A DNA stretch of 64,000 nucleotides from Cymodocea nodosa (GCA_036874045.1 CM072341.1:4662501-4726500), one strand, 5' to 3'. Positions 1-11,930 are shown, counted from the stretch's first letter. Numbers and translations are program-made. The notes: generated from the letters alone by a model not told the origin.

Positions 1-845
1 GTCTATTATGCACGTGCTAAATTAAATAAAGCAGTCGGAAACTTAACAAGGGGTTTCAAAGGGTTACTGTATCTAACTATTCGATAGTTAAATAACAGTT
101 CGGTAAGTTACAGCTGCAAGTATCCGATTGAATGACAATTCTTATGTACGATCTGAAATCCTACGTGGGAAAAAGACTTAAGTGACTTTTCGGTAAGTTA
201 CAAGTATTTTTTGGAGAGTTACATGGCTAAGCCTCCGAAAAACCTAGGAAATCGGAAGGGTATATTGAAATACCTCTTTGAACGATAACTTACCATATTT
301 GGGACTGAAATCTTACCAAGTACAGCAGAATACATCCGTTGGAAGAAAAATATGATCGTTACACATGTTTAGTATATATACAAGCAATAGACAACAGAAT
401 TAGATAGCTTTTGCTCATTCATATATTTACACCAAGCTCAACAGAAGAAAGCCTTTGAGATCAAATCATCTTCAGCACATACAGACTCAATTTTTAGAAG
501 CTCATCACACACTCAACTCTAATACTTTCAAGCAAGTGTTTTATTGAAGTACATGGATCAAAAACTTTAGAGAAAGATTGGTTAGAGCTATGACCTGAAA
601 GCTCAATCAGATTGGTTGGTTCTTGCTTTAACCTTAAAGCAAGTGATTGTAAGTTTGTGAAAGTTTAGTGAAGCTTAAGTATCCCTTAGGGGTGGACTAG
701 CCGTTAGTGGTGAACCACCTAAAAATCTTGCGTGTATTACTTTTATTGTGTGCTTGCTAATTCTCCATATCAATCAGCCATTAAATTGTTAAGAAACAAA
801 TTATTACCATTCACCCCCCCTCTAGTAAGCCATCAGGTCCTAACA
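1..845 (+). mobile_element. LTR of family E (3' LTR or solo LTR), cut by the window edge
   Basis: The right end is CCTAACA at 839-845, preceded by a C-rich run (TTCACCCCCCC near 810), as in the complete family-E LTR at 54373-55863. Both LTRs share the block near 690-722 (GGTGGACTAGCC, then GGTGAACCACCTAAAAAT). A TATA-like run lies at 373-380. No primer-binding site follows the end, so this is either a 3' LTR or a solo LTR. The U3 part (1-350) carries scattered motifs of the type TTCGGTAAGTTACA and AACGATAACTTACC. The left end and its target duplication lie outside the window. Confidence 0.8.
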
Positions 846-1839
846 ATAAGCTCATACTTTTTCTATAGTTTAATAAGATCTACACATAAATCATTCTACA
901 AGTTTAATCAATCAAATTAAATGTATCCTTGATCATATGTATTTCATTTAATCCAAAAATCAACATTTTAGCTCTTTTAGGATTTCAGATAATTTACTAA
1001 GTTTTAGTTAAGCATTCTGATTTCTTTTTTTTAAAATCATGAAACTATTAAACTCAAAAAATTCAGCAAAAACATAAAATACTATATCTAGATTTGTATG
1101 AATAGTAAAATTCTGTAGCATTTTATATAACATTCAAGCAATTACAGTTCTTAAAAATTTTATAGTTTCAATTAACGGATAGTTACAGCAAATTCATTAA
1201 ATTTTTTTTTTAAATTTCCATAGAACTTTTGCAGTGCCATTCTAATTCCTTTAATTAATAAAATTACATGGCTGTTACTTTAATTACCTCCCCCCATGCC
1301 TACATTTTGCATTGTTCTCAATGAAAAGATTTTACAATAAATACAATAAATGTAGCAGGCATGAATATTGTTTCATTGACTTAGCACCTAACTCAACGAA
1401 CTAAGTTTAACTGTAAATTCAGGATAAGTAATCAATTACATACCTTATCCTTTTGTATCTCCTTCAATATCTTCCGATTTTTAATTCTGAAAAACTTTTC
1501 ATTCACAAATAAAAGAAAAATATATAACAAAATAACATTTAACAACAAAACATACTTGCTAAATCAGTGTCTTGTGTGGAACACAGGCTCCTATGCCTTT
1601 GGTGGCTCACAAGCAAGCTAGTTGGTTTCCTAGAACAGATACCAACAAACTGGATTGATATTTTGTTTTTTTCTTTTCTTATAAAATAAAACTAAAACTA
1701 AAATTTTTCTTCCATTTCTCTTTTTTTTCTAAAAATAAATGCAGAATACATACAAAATTAAATGCACAAAATCACAGTTTGAGAACATGATTGAAAAGTA
1801 GTAACAAATGGAATAAACGTGTCAGTCTAAGCAAACTTT
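846..1839 (-). other. Non-coding terminal segment of an Athila/Tat-type Ty3 element (PPT region), degraded
   Basis: No coding sequence is convincing here. On the minus strand the segment contains a CATTGAGAACAATG-like motif (1310-1323) followed by a GGGGGGAGG purine tract (1287-1295). That arrangement is familiar from just upstream of the 3' LTR of Athila/Tat retrotransposons. Around 895-945 it resembles the spacer between pol and ORF3 of the copia elements (TACAAGTTTAATCAAT and GATCATATG match). Element A inserted at 1840-1844, so this segment was originally continuous with 16657 onward, downstream of the F-box gene on the minus strand. I infer that it is the 3' end of element G or of a sister element. 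Confidence 0.5.
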
Positions 1840-1844
1840 TTAGG
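1840..1844. repeat. Target-site duplication of element A, left copy (TTAGG)
   Basis: TTAGG immediately precedes the 5' LTR, and the same five bases follow the 3' LTR at 16657-16661. This fixes the borders of element A and shows that both LTRs belong to one insertion. Confidence 0.93.
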
Positions 1845-2119
1845 TGTTGAGTATTTTGTTTTGATGATGTGTGCTAAATGAAAAATAATCATATTTGCTC
1901 AATTACTATTGCTTGTGAAAAGATATTAAAATCATAAATTAATACAGAAAAAGCTTACTGATATAAATACTTGTCTATATTGGATCTAAAATTATACTAA
2001 GTTAATAACTAGTCATTTCGTTGAATTAATTTCTCATTTAACTAAACATTAAGTTAACGTGTGTTTCCTATTGAAAAGCATGATATGCTTTTAAGTTATA
2101 TTTTCTATATCATGAACAG

Positions 2120-2640
2120 TGCACGTTTAGACAACTCGTTAAGTTAGAGTTTTATTCATATAGAGGTCACATGAGAACTCGTTAAGTTAGAGGCTTAAAG
2201 GTTAAAATAGGTCATGTGAGAACTCGTTGAGTTAGTGAGTAAAAGAAGAGACGAACTCGTTAAGTTAGTGCTGTACACGTGGTGAAATTATAAATTACGA
2301 ATGTTATATTGTATCACGTGAGGTGCACATGTTTAACTCATTAAGTTAACATAACTAAACACGTTGAGTTGCTATATTGAACACTAAGGCAATGTGTTAG
2401 GCTAGCATTATAAAATTAAGTTGTTATTTTTGCACATGGTAAAATTCTTATTATAAAAATATTTGTTTATTACTGGTTGGTTGAGTTATCTGTAACACAA
2501 CGAAGATGGTTCGTTGAGTTTGCGTAACACAACGGATATGGCTCGTTGAGTTAGCATAACACCACGGAGATAGTTCGTTGAGTTAGCTACAATACTTGTC
2601 ATGTGAGTTGGCACATGAGGAACTCATTAAGTTAGAAACG
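2120..2640 (+). promoter_or_regulatory. U3 motif array: AACTCGTTAAGTTAG-like repeats with G-box-like sites
   Basis: Copies of the GTTAAGTTAG/GTTGAGTTAG motif occur at roughly 2135, 2172, 2222, 2250, 2335, 2507, 2540, 2575 and 2620. They are interleaved with CACGTG or its one-step decay products CACATG and CATGTG. The array ends just upstream of the TATA run at 2647. Better preserved versions in element C's LTRs show the sites as exact CACGTG palindromes, the bHLH/bZIP core site. A transcriptional role is inferred from position only. Confidence 0.65.
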
Positions 2641-2646
2641 TTAAGT

Positions 2647-2656
2647 TATATATATA
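2647..2656 (+). promoter_or_regulatory. TATA box of the element A 5' LTR
   Basis: The decamer TATATATATA lies directly after the U3 motif array and upstream of the presumed R region. The same run stands at 15887-15896 in the 3' LTR and, in slightly shorter form, in every A-family LTR of the window. Confidence 0.6.
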
Positions 2657-3427
2657 CTTGTGTTACTCGTTTAGTTAACATTAAATTAACGACTTCTTAT
2701 TATACTTGATGAAAAATTTTAGACGAGAAAGTTTATTTTGTAGAAAACTTTTTCAAAGATCTAGGATTAATGATTAAAGAAAATTCGAAATGTAAACGTA
2801 GGCCAGAATGTGTGTATTTTGATGAAGGAAAAAGAAAAGACGTGAAGAAGTGGAAAACTGGTAGTGATTAAACGTGAAGGATATGCATGAAATGAAGATA
2901 GAGTATAAAAGGCATAGAATTCTCGTTGATTAGTTATCCTTGCACACTAAAAGAAAAATCTTTTCAAGGATCAAAAACACCTCTTCAGGGAAAAGTCTCA
3001 AGTGGAAGAAAATTCAGTGAAGAATAAAAAGGTAAGATATATGTCGCTGAAAATTTGAAGTATCAGATGGAAGAAAATTCAGTGAAGCAGAAAAAGGGAA
3101 GATATATGTTACTGAAGAATTGTTGAAGAAGAAAGAGAAGAAGAAGAAGAAAGATCTCAAACAAGGAGAAATGTTTTAAATTCCGCAAATTAGTTTTCTC
3201 TATTTGTAGTTATGAAATTGTATAGATGATATATGGTATCGAGAAATAATTGTATCTACAATTTCTAAGGAGAATTGAATTATATATTGTAATTGAAACC
3301 TTGAATAAAAATGATTTTATGAAAATAGTGTCTCAACTTGTTTTTGAGTTTTAAAGTTTCAATTATATTCAAAAATATTGAAAAACACAATTCACCCTCC
3401 TCTTATTTAGCTATACGATCCTACAAG

Positions 3428-3439
3428 TGGTATGAGAGC
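3428..3439 (+). other. Primer-binding site (initiator tRNA-Met) of element A
   Basis: TGGTATGAGAGC differs by one base from TGGTATCAGAGC, the complement of the plant initiator tRNA-Met 3' end. It starts two bases after the LTR end. Copies in elements B (45515-45526) and C (41608-41619) match exactly on the minus strand. Confidence 0.92.
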
Positions 3440-3625
3440 TTTGTTAATAATCTTTGATATAAAATTGATACCAACTTATTTAATATCATTGCTTATTCTG
3501 CCTTCCTTGTTTTTAAATAGAAATTAATATCTAAGCATACATTTAACTTTCTTGATTTAAGGCTCAAGTTGTTTTAAAGTTTTTAGACTGTTTAAAATCA
3601 AATAGGTTGAAAAATCTAAGGTAAG

Positions 3626-5875
3626 ATGGCTACTGGAAATGGTAATTTTTCTTTATATGAAGGCTAAAATCTTAATCGTCCTCCTTTATTTGATGGAATA
3701 CATTTTGAATATTGGAAATATAGGATAACTGTTTTTCTTCAAAGTATAGATCATAAGTTGTGGTTCATGATTTATAAACCATATACTTCGTTATCTACCC
3801 CTCATAATACTTGGACAATTACTAAAAAAGAAAATAAAACTCTGAATGCTAAGGGTTTAAATATTTTATTTTGTGCATTGAGTTATGAACAGTTCAGTAA
3901 AGTGTTGGCATATAAATCTGCTTATGAGGTGTGGCATGCATTAGAAGTTTCACATGAAGGTACTTCTCAAGTTAAAGAGACTAAGATAAACATGTTAATT
4001 CATAAGTATGAACTCTTTAAGATGCACGAAGACGAAAGTATTTCTGAGATGTTTTCTAGATTTCTTGATATCATAAACTCTTTAAAATGCTTAGGAAAGA
4101 AATTTGAATAGAAGGATTTGGTGAGGAAAATTCTTACATCCCTAAGTTCTAAATGGTCTCAGAAAATAACATCAATTGAGAAATCACGAGATTTAAATGT
4201 TTATACCATGAATGAACTTATAGGAAACTTAACAGCTTATGAAGTTCAATTAAATGAATCACTGAGTCACAACAAACTAAAAATGAAGAAAGAAATAGTC
4301 TTCGAAATTAATTCAGATTCTGATATATCTACTAATTCTGACAAGGATTTGATATTGTTGACTAGGAAATTCAAGAAAGCATGGAAAGCTAGGAAACAAT
4401 AAAGGAATAAAGATGACAAACCCTCAACATCAAAATCACTGAATGATAAGAATTCTTCATCCAGAAAGTATATATGTTACAACTATAAGAAACCTGGACA
4501 TCTTTCTCCAGATTGTCCTATAAGGAAAAATGAAAAGCATAGTAGGACAAATCAGAAGAAGATGGCTCAGAAAACTTAGAAAAAGTTTTACAAGAAAAAG
4601 GCTTTGAAGGTCACTTGGGATGAGACATCTGAAGAGTCTGAATCTGAGGAATCATCATCAAAATCTTCAAATTCAGAAGGGGAACTAGAGTTAGAAAACA
4701 TTGCTCATGTGTGCTTCATGATAGATGAGTCTGAGGTAATATCTAATCTTGAAAGTTATTCAAATTATAACTTTGATGAATTATTATGTGCTTATCATGC
4801 ATTATTACAAAAACTTAAAGTTTGTAAACTAGAAAATAAGAATATTAGAAACTCTTTATCCATTGTGGAAGAAGAAAATTGTTTCCTGTCTACTACTTTA
4901 GAAAAGTTTAAATGTGATAATGAAAATCATGCTAGAGATTTGCATAAATTTAGATTTAATGAATGTGTCTTGCATGAACAAATATAGAATACAAATGCTG
5001 AAAAATTTAAGATAGAATCTGAAAATGAAATATTGAGAAAAAATATAAATGATCTCGAATTAGAGATTGATAAATTAAAACTGAGAGAGCTAGATTTAAA
5101 TTCTACCATTGAGAAATGGAATTTAAGTCAAACTAAGTTAGACAAACTAACTAGTACCCCTACGGTGTCATATAAATTTGGCTTAAGATTTGATTATCCT
5201 AGATCTCAAGCCAATAAAGGATTTATTAGTAGCAGTTCAAGTAAATCTAAGACTAAAATTCCTTTTATCATGAAACAAGGTAATAAATATGTAGAAGTAA
5301 GTACTTCAAGGGATGAATCATGTAGTAATAATATAAATCAATGTGATTTGTCTAAATGTACTTCCAACATGACTATTAATGTTTCTCAAAATCTTGTTTC
5401 TTGTTCTGGAAATTTAGTTTCTAATATTTCTAAAATTTTAGACAATTGTAGTAAATTGTAAATTCAGAAACCCGAGCATGTAATTCAAAACACTAGTGTT
5501 AGACCAATTACTCATTTTGCATGTGATAAATCTGAAAATTCTTATGTAGAAAAAGATTTTGTATGTACTGAAAATTCAAATACAAGTACAAAATCTTGGT
5601 ATGAACTTACTGAAATGTATGAGCATGACCGAAATAAATTAACATGTGATAAAAATCAGTTTGGTCTTGGTTATACTACATCTTAAAATAAAAAGAATGA
5701 TTATAAGAGCAATAATGCTATAAGTAAGTATGATGCTAATGATAAGTCAACAATACTTACAACTAATAAGAATGTAAACGAAAATGTTAAACTTTTTTTA
5801 AACAAAAAGAAGAAATATGCGTTTAATGAACTTGGTCCTCAACAATATTGGGTACCAAGTAAAAGTTTTTCTTAA
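3626..5875 (+). pseudogene. gag: Element A gag (copia nucleocapsid), broken by stops
   Basis: The start ATG at 3626 matches the intact start of element C. Order: N-terminal copia gag domain (about 3626-4400, with FDGIHFEYWKYR and WHALEVSHEGTSQVKE), a zinc knuckle near 4470-4530, then an acidic serine-rich stretch and a long coiled coil (4600-5460). The CCHC knuckle has lost its second cysteine to tyrosine (C-x-Y). In-frame stops occur near residue 14 and at about 4111, 4402, 4580, 4987, 5461 and 5685. Most change CAA or CAG into TAA or TAG. The stop at 5873-5875 is shared with element C in frame and is probably the natural gag terminator. The product would package element RNA into virus-like particles, but this copy cannot. 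Confidence 0.88.
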
Positions 5876-8800
5876 TTTATTTTGTAGGAGGAAACAACAT
5901 CAAAGTGGATCTTGGACAGTGGAGCATCTAGTCACATGACCAGACAGAAAAGTCTACTACAAAATTTTACAAATACCATGAAAGGAAGTGCAACATTTGG
6001 AAACAAAAGCAAGGATAAAATCATAGGTATGGGTAATGTTCAAATAACTCCAACTTGTGTTATTTCGAATGTACTATATGTAGAAAACCTAGGATTTAAT
6101 TTGCTGAGTGTTATAAAACTAACTGAGAATGGATATTATGTAGTGTTTGAAAATAATGTATGCAAAATTATTGATAAAAATACAGATGAAATTAAGTTTA
6201 TTGCAAAAGGAAAAGGTTCTGTATGTATTTTATCTTTACCTTCTGGTGCAGTTGATTTAAATTCATGTTTGCTATCTGAAACTAGTGATGCATATCTATG
6301 GCATAGAAGGATTGGGCATATAAATATGAAAATGTTACATACACTATCTAAAAAACATTTAGTGAGAGGTTTACCAAAGATTAAATACTCAAAGGACTTT
6401 ATGTGTAATGCATGCGAGTTAGGTAAACTTTACAAAAACTCTTTTAAATCCAAAACTGATATTTCAAGCAAGAGAGTCTTAGAACTTATACAAATGGATC
6501 TATTTGGACCAACAAGAATCATGAGTTTTGGTGGTAAACGGTATGCATTTGTTTTAGTAGATGCTTCTCTAGATACACTTGGGTATATTTTCTAGCATCT
6601 AAGATAGAAGTTTTTGAAAAGTTTAAAATGTTTTGCAATTTTGTTCAAAATGAACAAAATGTCTCTGTTCAAAAACTTAGGAGTGATCATGGTTCAAAAT
6701 TTGATAATGATCAAATGGATAATTATTGTAATGAGCATGGCATTGATTACAAATTTTCTTTTCCAAGAACATCGTGTCAAAATGGTGTTGTTGAGAGAAA
6801 GAATAGATCACATCAAGAAATGGCCAGAACTATGTTGAATGAACATAAGTTACCTCAAAATCTTTGGGTTGAAGTAGTGAATACAGCTTGATATGTTATT
6901 AAGAGAAGTCACTTAAGACCTAGTGTTAATAAAACTCCTTTTGAAATTATGTTTAATAGGGTTCCAAAAATTTCCTATATGAAACCATTTGGCTGCAAAT
7001 GTTTTATTCTTAATACTAAGGATAAAAGGGATAAATTTCAGGCCAAAGTGGATGAAGGAATTTTTGTAGGTTACTCTACTAGAAGTAAAGCTTATAGAGT
7101 ATATAACAAGACTTCTAGAACTATTGAAGAAACCCTCTATGTAAGCTTCAATGAAAATTCTTTTAGAGAATCTTAATCTAAAGCTGATAATGATGATATG
7201 ATCAATTTCCCAAAAGAGTTAGAGATCAATAGAGAGATTGACAATTTATCTGAGAAAATAAAAAAATATGAACTTAAATGATCAAACCCATGATAAAAGT
7301 GATGGACCTTCAGATGTTGATGAGAATATTGAGGAAAATCAGAGAAATTGGTGTTATTCTTCATTACATCCCATTACTCAAGTCATTGGTAATATTAATG
7401 AGGGAGTTAAAACTAGAGCTTCAATAAATTTAAATAATATGTGTATGTTTGTTTCTATGGTGGAACCAAGGAATATACAAGAAGCATTATGTAATGAAAA
7501 TTGGATAGTGGCAATGCAAGAAGAACTAAATCAATTCATTAGAAATAATGTTTGGGAATTAGTATCTCCACTAGAATATTAGTCCATAATAGGTACAAAG
7601 TGGATCTTTAGAAACAAAACTAACGAAACTGGTCAAGTTATAAGGAACAAAGTTGGATTAGTTGCACAAGGGTATACACAGGAAGAATGACTAGATTATG
7701 ATGAAACATTTGCTCCTATGGCTAGGTTAGAAAGTATTAGAATATTATTGGCCTATGCTTGTCATATGGATTTTAAATTATATCAAATGGATGTAAAGAG
7801 TGCATTTCTAAATGGTTTAATTAATGAAGAAGTCTATGTAAACCAATGACCTGGATTTGAAGATATTAAAAATCCTGACTTTGTGTATAAATTGAAGAAA
7901 ACCTTATATGGGTTGAAGCAAGCACCTAGATCATGGTATGAAAGATTATCTACTTTTTTAATAGAAAAAGGCTATATCATGGGAAAAGTGGATCATACTC
8001 TATTTATCAAGAGAGATGGTAAAGATCAGATTGTTGTTCAAATATATGTGGATGATATAATCTTTGGAGCAACTTCTGATAAATTGATAAAAATATTTTC
8101 TAAAGAGATGACTAGTCAGTTTGAAATGAGTATGATAGGAGAACTTTCATATTTTCTTAGACTTCAAATTAAGCAAATGGATAAAGGTATATTTTTAAAT
8201 CAGGAAAAATATGCAGATGAAATGCTTAAGAAATTTAATTTTAATAATACAAGGATTCGAGGAACTCCTATGAGTACTTGTTTAAAGTTAGATATTGATG
8301 TCATAGGAAAATCAATAGATCAAAGAAAATATAGAAGTATGATTGGTTCTTTACTTTATTTGACTGCTAATAGACCTGATATTATGTTTGCTGTGTGTGT
8401 TTGTGCTAGATTTCAATCTAATCCTAAAGAATAACACTCAATTGTAGTTAAAAGAATATTTAGATATATAAAAGGAACTAAAAATTTCGGACTATATTAT
8501 TCTAAGGATGGTTCGATAGATCTTATAGGATATACTAATGCTAATTATGCAAGATCTAAATCTGATAGAAAGAGTACCAGTGGCACATGTCAATTATTGG
8601 GAAATAATCTAGTGTCATGGTTTAGTAAAAAGCAAAATTGTGTAGCACTTTCTACTACAAAAGCTGAATATGTTGCTGTTGCACTGTGTTGCACTCAGAT
8701 TCTGTGGATAAGGAAAACTTTAGAAGACTTTGGATTATCTTATGATACAATTGAGATTTATTGTGATAGTAATTCTGCAATAAATCTTTCCAAAAATCCT

Positions 8801-8995
8801 GTATTACATTCTAGAGCAAAGCATATAGAGGTTAAACATCATTTTCTAAGAGATAACGTAATTAAAGGAAAAATTAAATTAGAATTTGTGTCTAGTAAAA
8901 ATGAATTAGTTGATATATTTACAAAACCTCTAGACAAAAATACATTCTGCAACATAAGATTAAATTTGAGTATTTGTAGGCTATGTGATGTGTAA
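5876..8995 (+). pseudogene. pol: Element A pol (protease, integrase, reverse transcriptase, RNase H), decayed
   Basis: The order PR-IN-RT-RH is diagnostic of Ty1/copia. Protease keeps the catalytic WILDSGASSHMT near 5906. Integrase shows the HHCC region (WHRRIGH ... CNACELGK, 6299-6430) and the DHG and ERKNR segments, but a frameshift near 6565 breaks the catalytic core. RT (about 7480-8330) has KSAFLNG, YGLKQAPRSWYERL and the catalytic YVDD at about 8046. RNase H (about 8490-8990) has LSTTKAEY and AKHIEVKHH. A second frameshift lies between 7177 and 7267, and stops lie at 7582, 7688, 7848 and 8434, among others. The final stop, after CRLCDV, is shared with elements B and C. Confidence 0.92.
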
Positions 8996-10165
8996 AATGC
9001 TTAAACTCCACAAAAATATAAATATTATTGATGATGTTGTTCACCACATAGATATTATATACTTATCATAAATATTTAAGTAATATCTAAACTGCTGCTT
9101 AAGATACTATGTATTTATTGTAAAATCATAGTAGTATCTTATTGATTTTAAGTAGTTTATAAATTTTAATGATTTTCACGATTTTAAGTGGAAGTGTAAA
9201 TGAACAACATTAAATACTTCTGTAATTCTGAAATTTTGATTAAGTGTTTTCTTTGAATCGAGGAAAGTGCATATGATCATGCATAAATTTGACTTAATCG
9301 ATTAAACTTGTAAAATAATTTATATGTAACTCATCTTAAATTGTTAATCAAAAGTATAAGCTTATTGAAACTAATTCATATTTTCAATAAAATCATAGAA
9401 GTAAAAGTTGTATGAGATTTGTGTTTTACTACATTTGTATTAATAGAATACATATATATTGTGCGTAAAATGAAAAGTGCTTACAAAGTGAAAATCTTTG
9501 AGAGTTTATTGATTAGTTTGATCACGAGCCTTTTGTACTTGAGTAGATAGGTATGTAAGGATTATTGTCCTCAAAAAGGATTCTTTAAATCTGGCAACCT
9601 CAGGTCTTGATCAGATCTGGGATTGTTGACGAAAGCTCATTACACGGGTACATTAGAAAGCTCTTGTATGATTCAAACTTTTTCAAACTAACTTTTAAAG
9701 AAAATTATCAATAGTTATTGTTTTGAAAATAAAAAGTTGTTTCATTAATTACAGATATCTTTGGATCGAATATAGTTTCTACCAATATGACTACTGATTT
9801 ATTGAATCAACATTAGTACTTTTGAAAACGTTTATTTGAGATACATTCTTTTATTCTCCTTGAATTAATCATATTGATTTCAAAGTTGTGTTTTGATTCA
9901 TATACAGTATGAATTGATTCTAGAAATCATTTTTGATGAATTCAGAATATCGGAAGTCCGAAAAGAAAATTTAAAAGTCTAGCTATACTTAACATCTATT
10001 GTTATACAAGTATATTTAGTATGTTATTGAATATATAAGAAGTATATTTGTAGGGGGAGGATTAACAATGTCTAAAACAGATTAATATAATTTAGAATAC
10101 AAATCTTGGTTAATCTGAATTAAAGTCCTCTTAAGATCTTGATGAAATAATTTAAAAAGACAAAC
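8996..10165 (+). other. Conserved non-coding spacer between pol and ORF3 of element A (left part)
   Basis: No ORF is present. The stretch is recognisably conserved in B (28200-29412), C (34800-36037) and, in its core, even in the divergent element F (61150-61290). The most conserved core is 9530-9665, with a splice-donor-like AG|GTATGT at 9548-9555. A purine tract TAGGGGGAGG lies at 10051-10060. The spacer continues after the solo LTR, from 11931 to 12263. Confidence 0.7.
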
Positions 10166-10170
10166 AAACT

Positions 10171-11925
10171 TGTAGGATCGTATGGCTACACAAGAGGGGG
10201 GTGAATTGTGTATTTTTAATATTTTCTGAAATATATTTGAAACTTTAAAACTCAAAAACAAGTCGAGACATTGTTTTCATAAAATCATTTTTATTCAAGG
10301 TTTCAATTACAATATACAATTCAATTCTCCTCAGAAATTGTAGATGCAATTATATTTCGATACCATGTTTCATTTATACAATTTCATAACTACAAATAAA
10401 GAAAACTAATTTACGGAATTTAAAACATTTCTCCCTGTTTGCGATCTTTCTTCTTCTTCTTCTTCTTTCTTCTTCAACAATTCTTTAGTGACGAATATCT
10501 TGTCTTTTTATGCTTCACCGAATTTGCTTTCTTCTGATACTTCAAATCTTCAGTGACGAAAATCTTACCTTTTTATGCTTGACTGAATTTTCTTCCACTT
10601 GAGAGATTTTTCCCGAAGAGGTGTTTTTGATCTCTGAAAAAGATTTTTCTTTTGGTGTGCAGGGATGGTTTGATCCTTGAAAAGATTTTTCATTTTGTGT
10701 GCAAGGATAAATTGATCAACGAGAACTCTATGCCTTTTATACTGTATCTTCATTTCATGCATATCCTTCACGTTTAACCACTACCAGTTTTCCACTTCTC
10801 CACGTCTTTTCTTTTTCCTTCATCGAAACACACACGTTCTAACCCATTTTATATTTCGAATTTTCTTTAATCATCAATCTTGGATCTCTGAAAAATTTCT
10901 TGCAAAATAACCTTTCTCGTCCAAAAATTTTTCATCAGTGTAATAAGAAGTCGTTACTTTAATGTTAACTAAACGAGTAACATAAGTATATATATATAAC
11001 TTAACGTTTCTAACTTAACGAGTTCACCATGTGCCATTTCACGTGTCAAGTACTGTAGCTAACTCAACGAACTAAGTTCGTGGTGTTATGCTAACTGTAG
11101 GAACCAGCTTAACCTTTCTTTCGGAAGGTTAAACGATAACTCACCGAAAACAGTTTAAGTTTCGAATAGTTACAGATGTAAATCACCGAAAAACTCTTTA
11201 TATTATAAAACTAGTGAGACACGTGTCAAGACTTGAAAACATGACTTAAGTTACCTTTCGGATAGTTACGATTGTAAGTCTCTGAAAAACTTTAACTCAC
11301 CGATTCAGTAATAAACAAATGTTTTTATAATAAGAATTTTACCACGTGCAAAAATAACAACTTAAGTTTATAACGCTAACCTAATGCGTTGCCTTAGTGT
11401 TCAATATAGCAACTCAATGCATTTAGTTATGTTAACTTAATGAGTTAAACATGTGCACCTCACGTGATACAATACAACATTCGTAACTTATAATTTCACC
11501 ACGTGTATAACACTAACTTAACGAGTTCGTCTCTTCTTTTACTCACTAACTTAACAAGTTATCACGTGACTTATTTTAAACTTTAAGCCTCTAACTTGAC
11601 GAGTTCTCACGTGATCTCTATACAAACAAAACTCTAACTTAACGAGTTGTCTAAACGTGCACTGTTCATGATATAGAAGATATAACTTTAAAACATATCA
11701 TGCTTTTCAATAAAAACACACGTTAACTTAACATTTAGCTAAATGAGAAATTAATGCAACGAAACGACTAATTATTAACTTCAGATTCAATACAGACAAG
11801 CATTTATATCAGTAAGCTTTTTCTGTATTAATTGATGATTTTAATTTCTTTTCACAAGCAATAGTAATTGAGCAAATATGATTATTTTCATTCAGCACAC
11901 ATCATCAAAACAAAAATACTCAACA
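10171..11925 (-). mobile_element. Solo LTR of the A family, inserted in element A with AAACT target duplication
   Basis: On the plus strand it starts TGTAGGATCG and ends CTCAACA, the reverse complement of the A-family LTR. AAACT flanks it at 10166-10170 and 11926-11930, and there is no PBS, PPT or internal region. It is therefore a solo LTR left by recombination between two LTRs. At 1755 bp it is about 170 bp longer than its relatives, because 11098-11310 holds an unrelated motif block. It carries seven exact CACGTG sites (11040, 11220, 11343, 11461, 11500, 11563 and 11608). Confidence 0.93.
11098..11310 (-). repeat. Foreign motif block inside the solo LTR
   Basis: Where other A-family LTRs have one to three AACTCAACGAACCATC units, this LTR carries about 200 bp of a different vocabulary. 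Examples are TTTCGGAAGGTTAAACG, ACTCACCGAAAA and TTTCGAATAGTTACAG. The wording resembles the U3 of the family-E LTRs (1-350 and 54500-55110). Flanking LTR sequence resumes at the same homologous point (AGTAATAAACAAATG), so this looks like a module replacement and not a nested transposon. Confidence 0.65.
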
Positions 11926-11930
11926 AAACT

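Larger units (their letters stand above)
1845..3425 (+). repeat. 5' LTR of element A
   Basis: It begins TGTTGAGTATTTTG and ends CGATCCTACA, giving TG...CA termini. U3 contains a dense array of AACTCGTTAAGTTAG-like motifs and decayed CACGTG sites (about 2120-2640), followed by a TATA run at 2647-2656. The R/U5 part carries a purine (GAA)n stretch near 3123-3150 and ends in a CTCCTCTT run. Length is 1581 bp against 1572 bp for its partner. Confidence 0.93.

Noticed and set aside
732-920. ORF crossing the end of the left LTR
   Set aside because: It runs across an LTR terminus into unrelated flank, with no protein similarity seen.
2120-2640. CRISPR-like or satellite array
   Set aside because: Spacing and unit sequence are irregular and the array recurs at the same place in every LTR copy. 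It is a U3 motif array in plant DNA, not CRISPR and not a free satellite.
10440-10480. (CTT/GAA)n tracts in the LTRs as microsatellite loci or coding for Lys/Glu runs
   Set aside because: The same short tract is present in every A-family LTR (3123-3150, 23940, 30405, 41895, 45800, 63045), so it is part of the LTR. The ORFs through it are chance frames.
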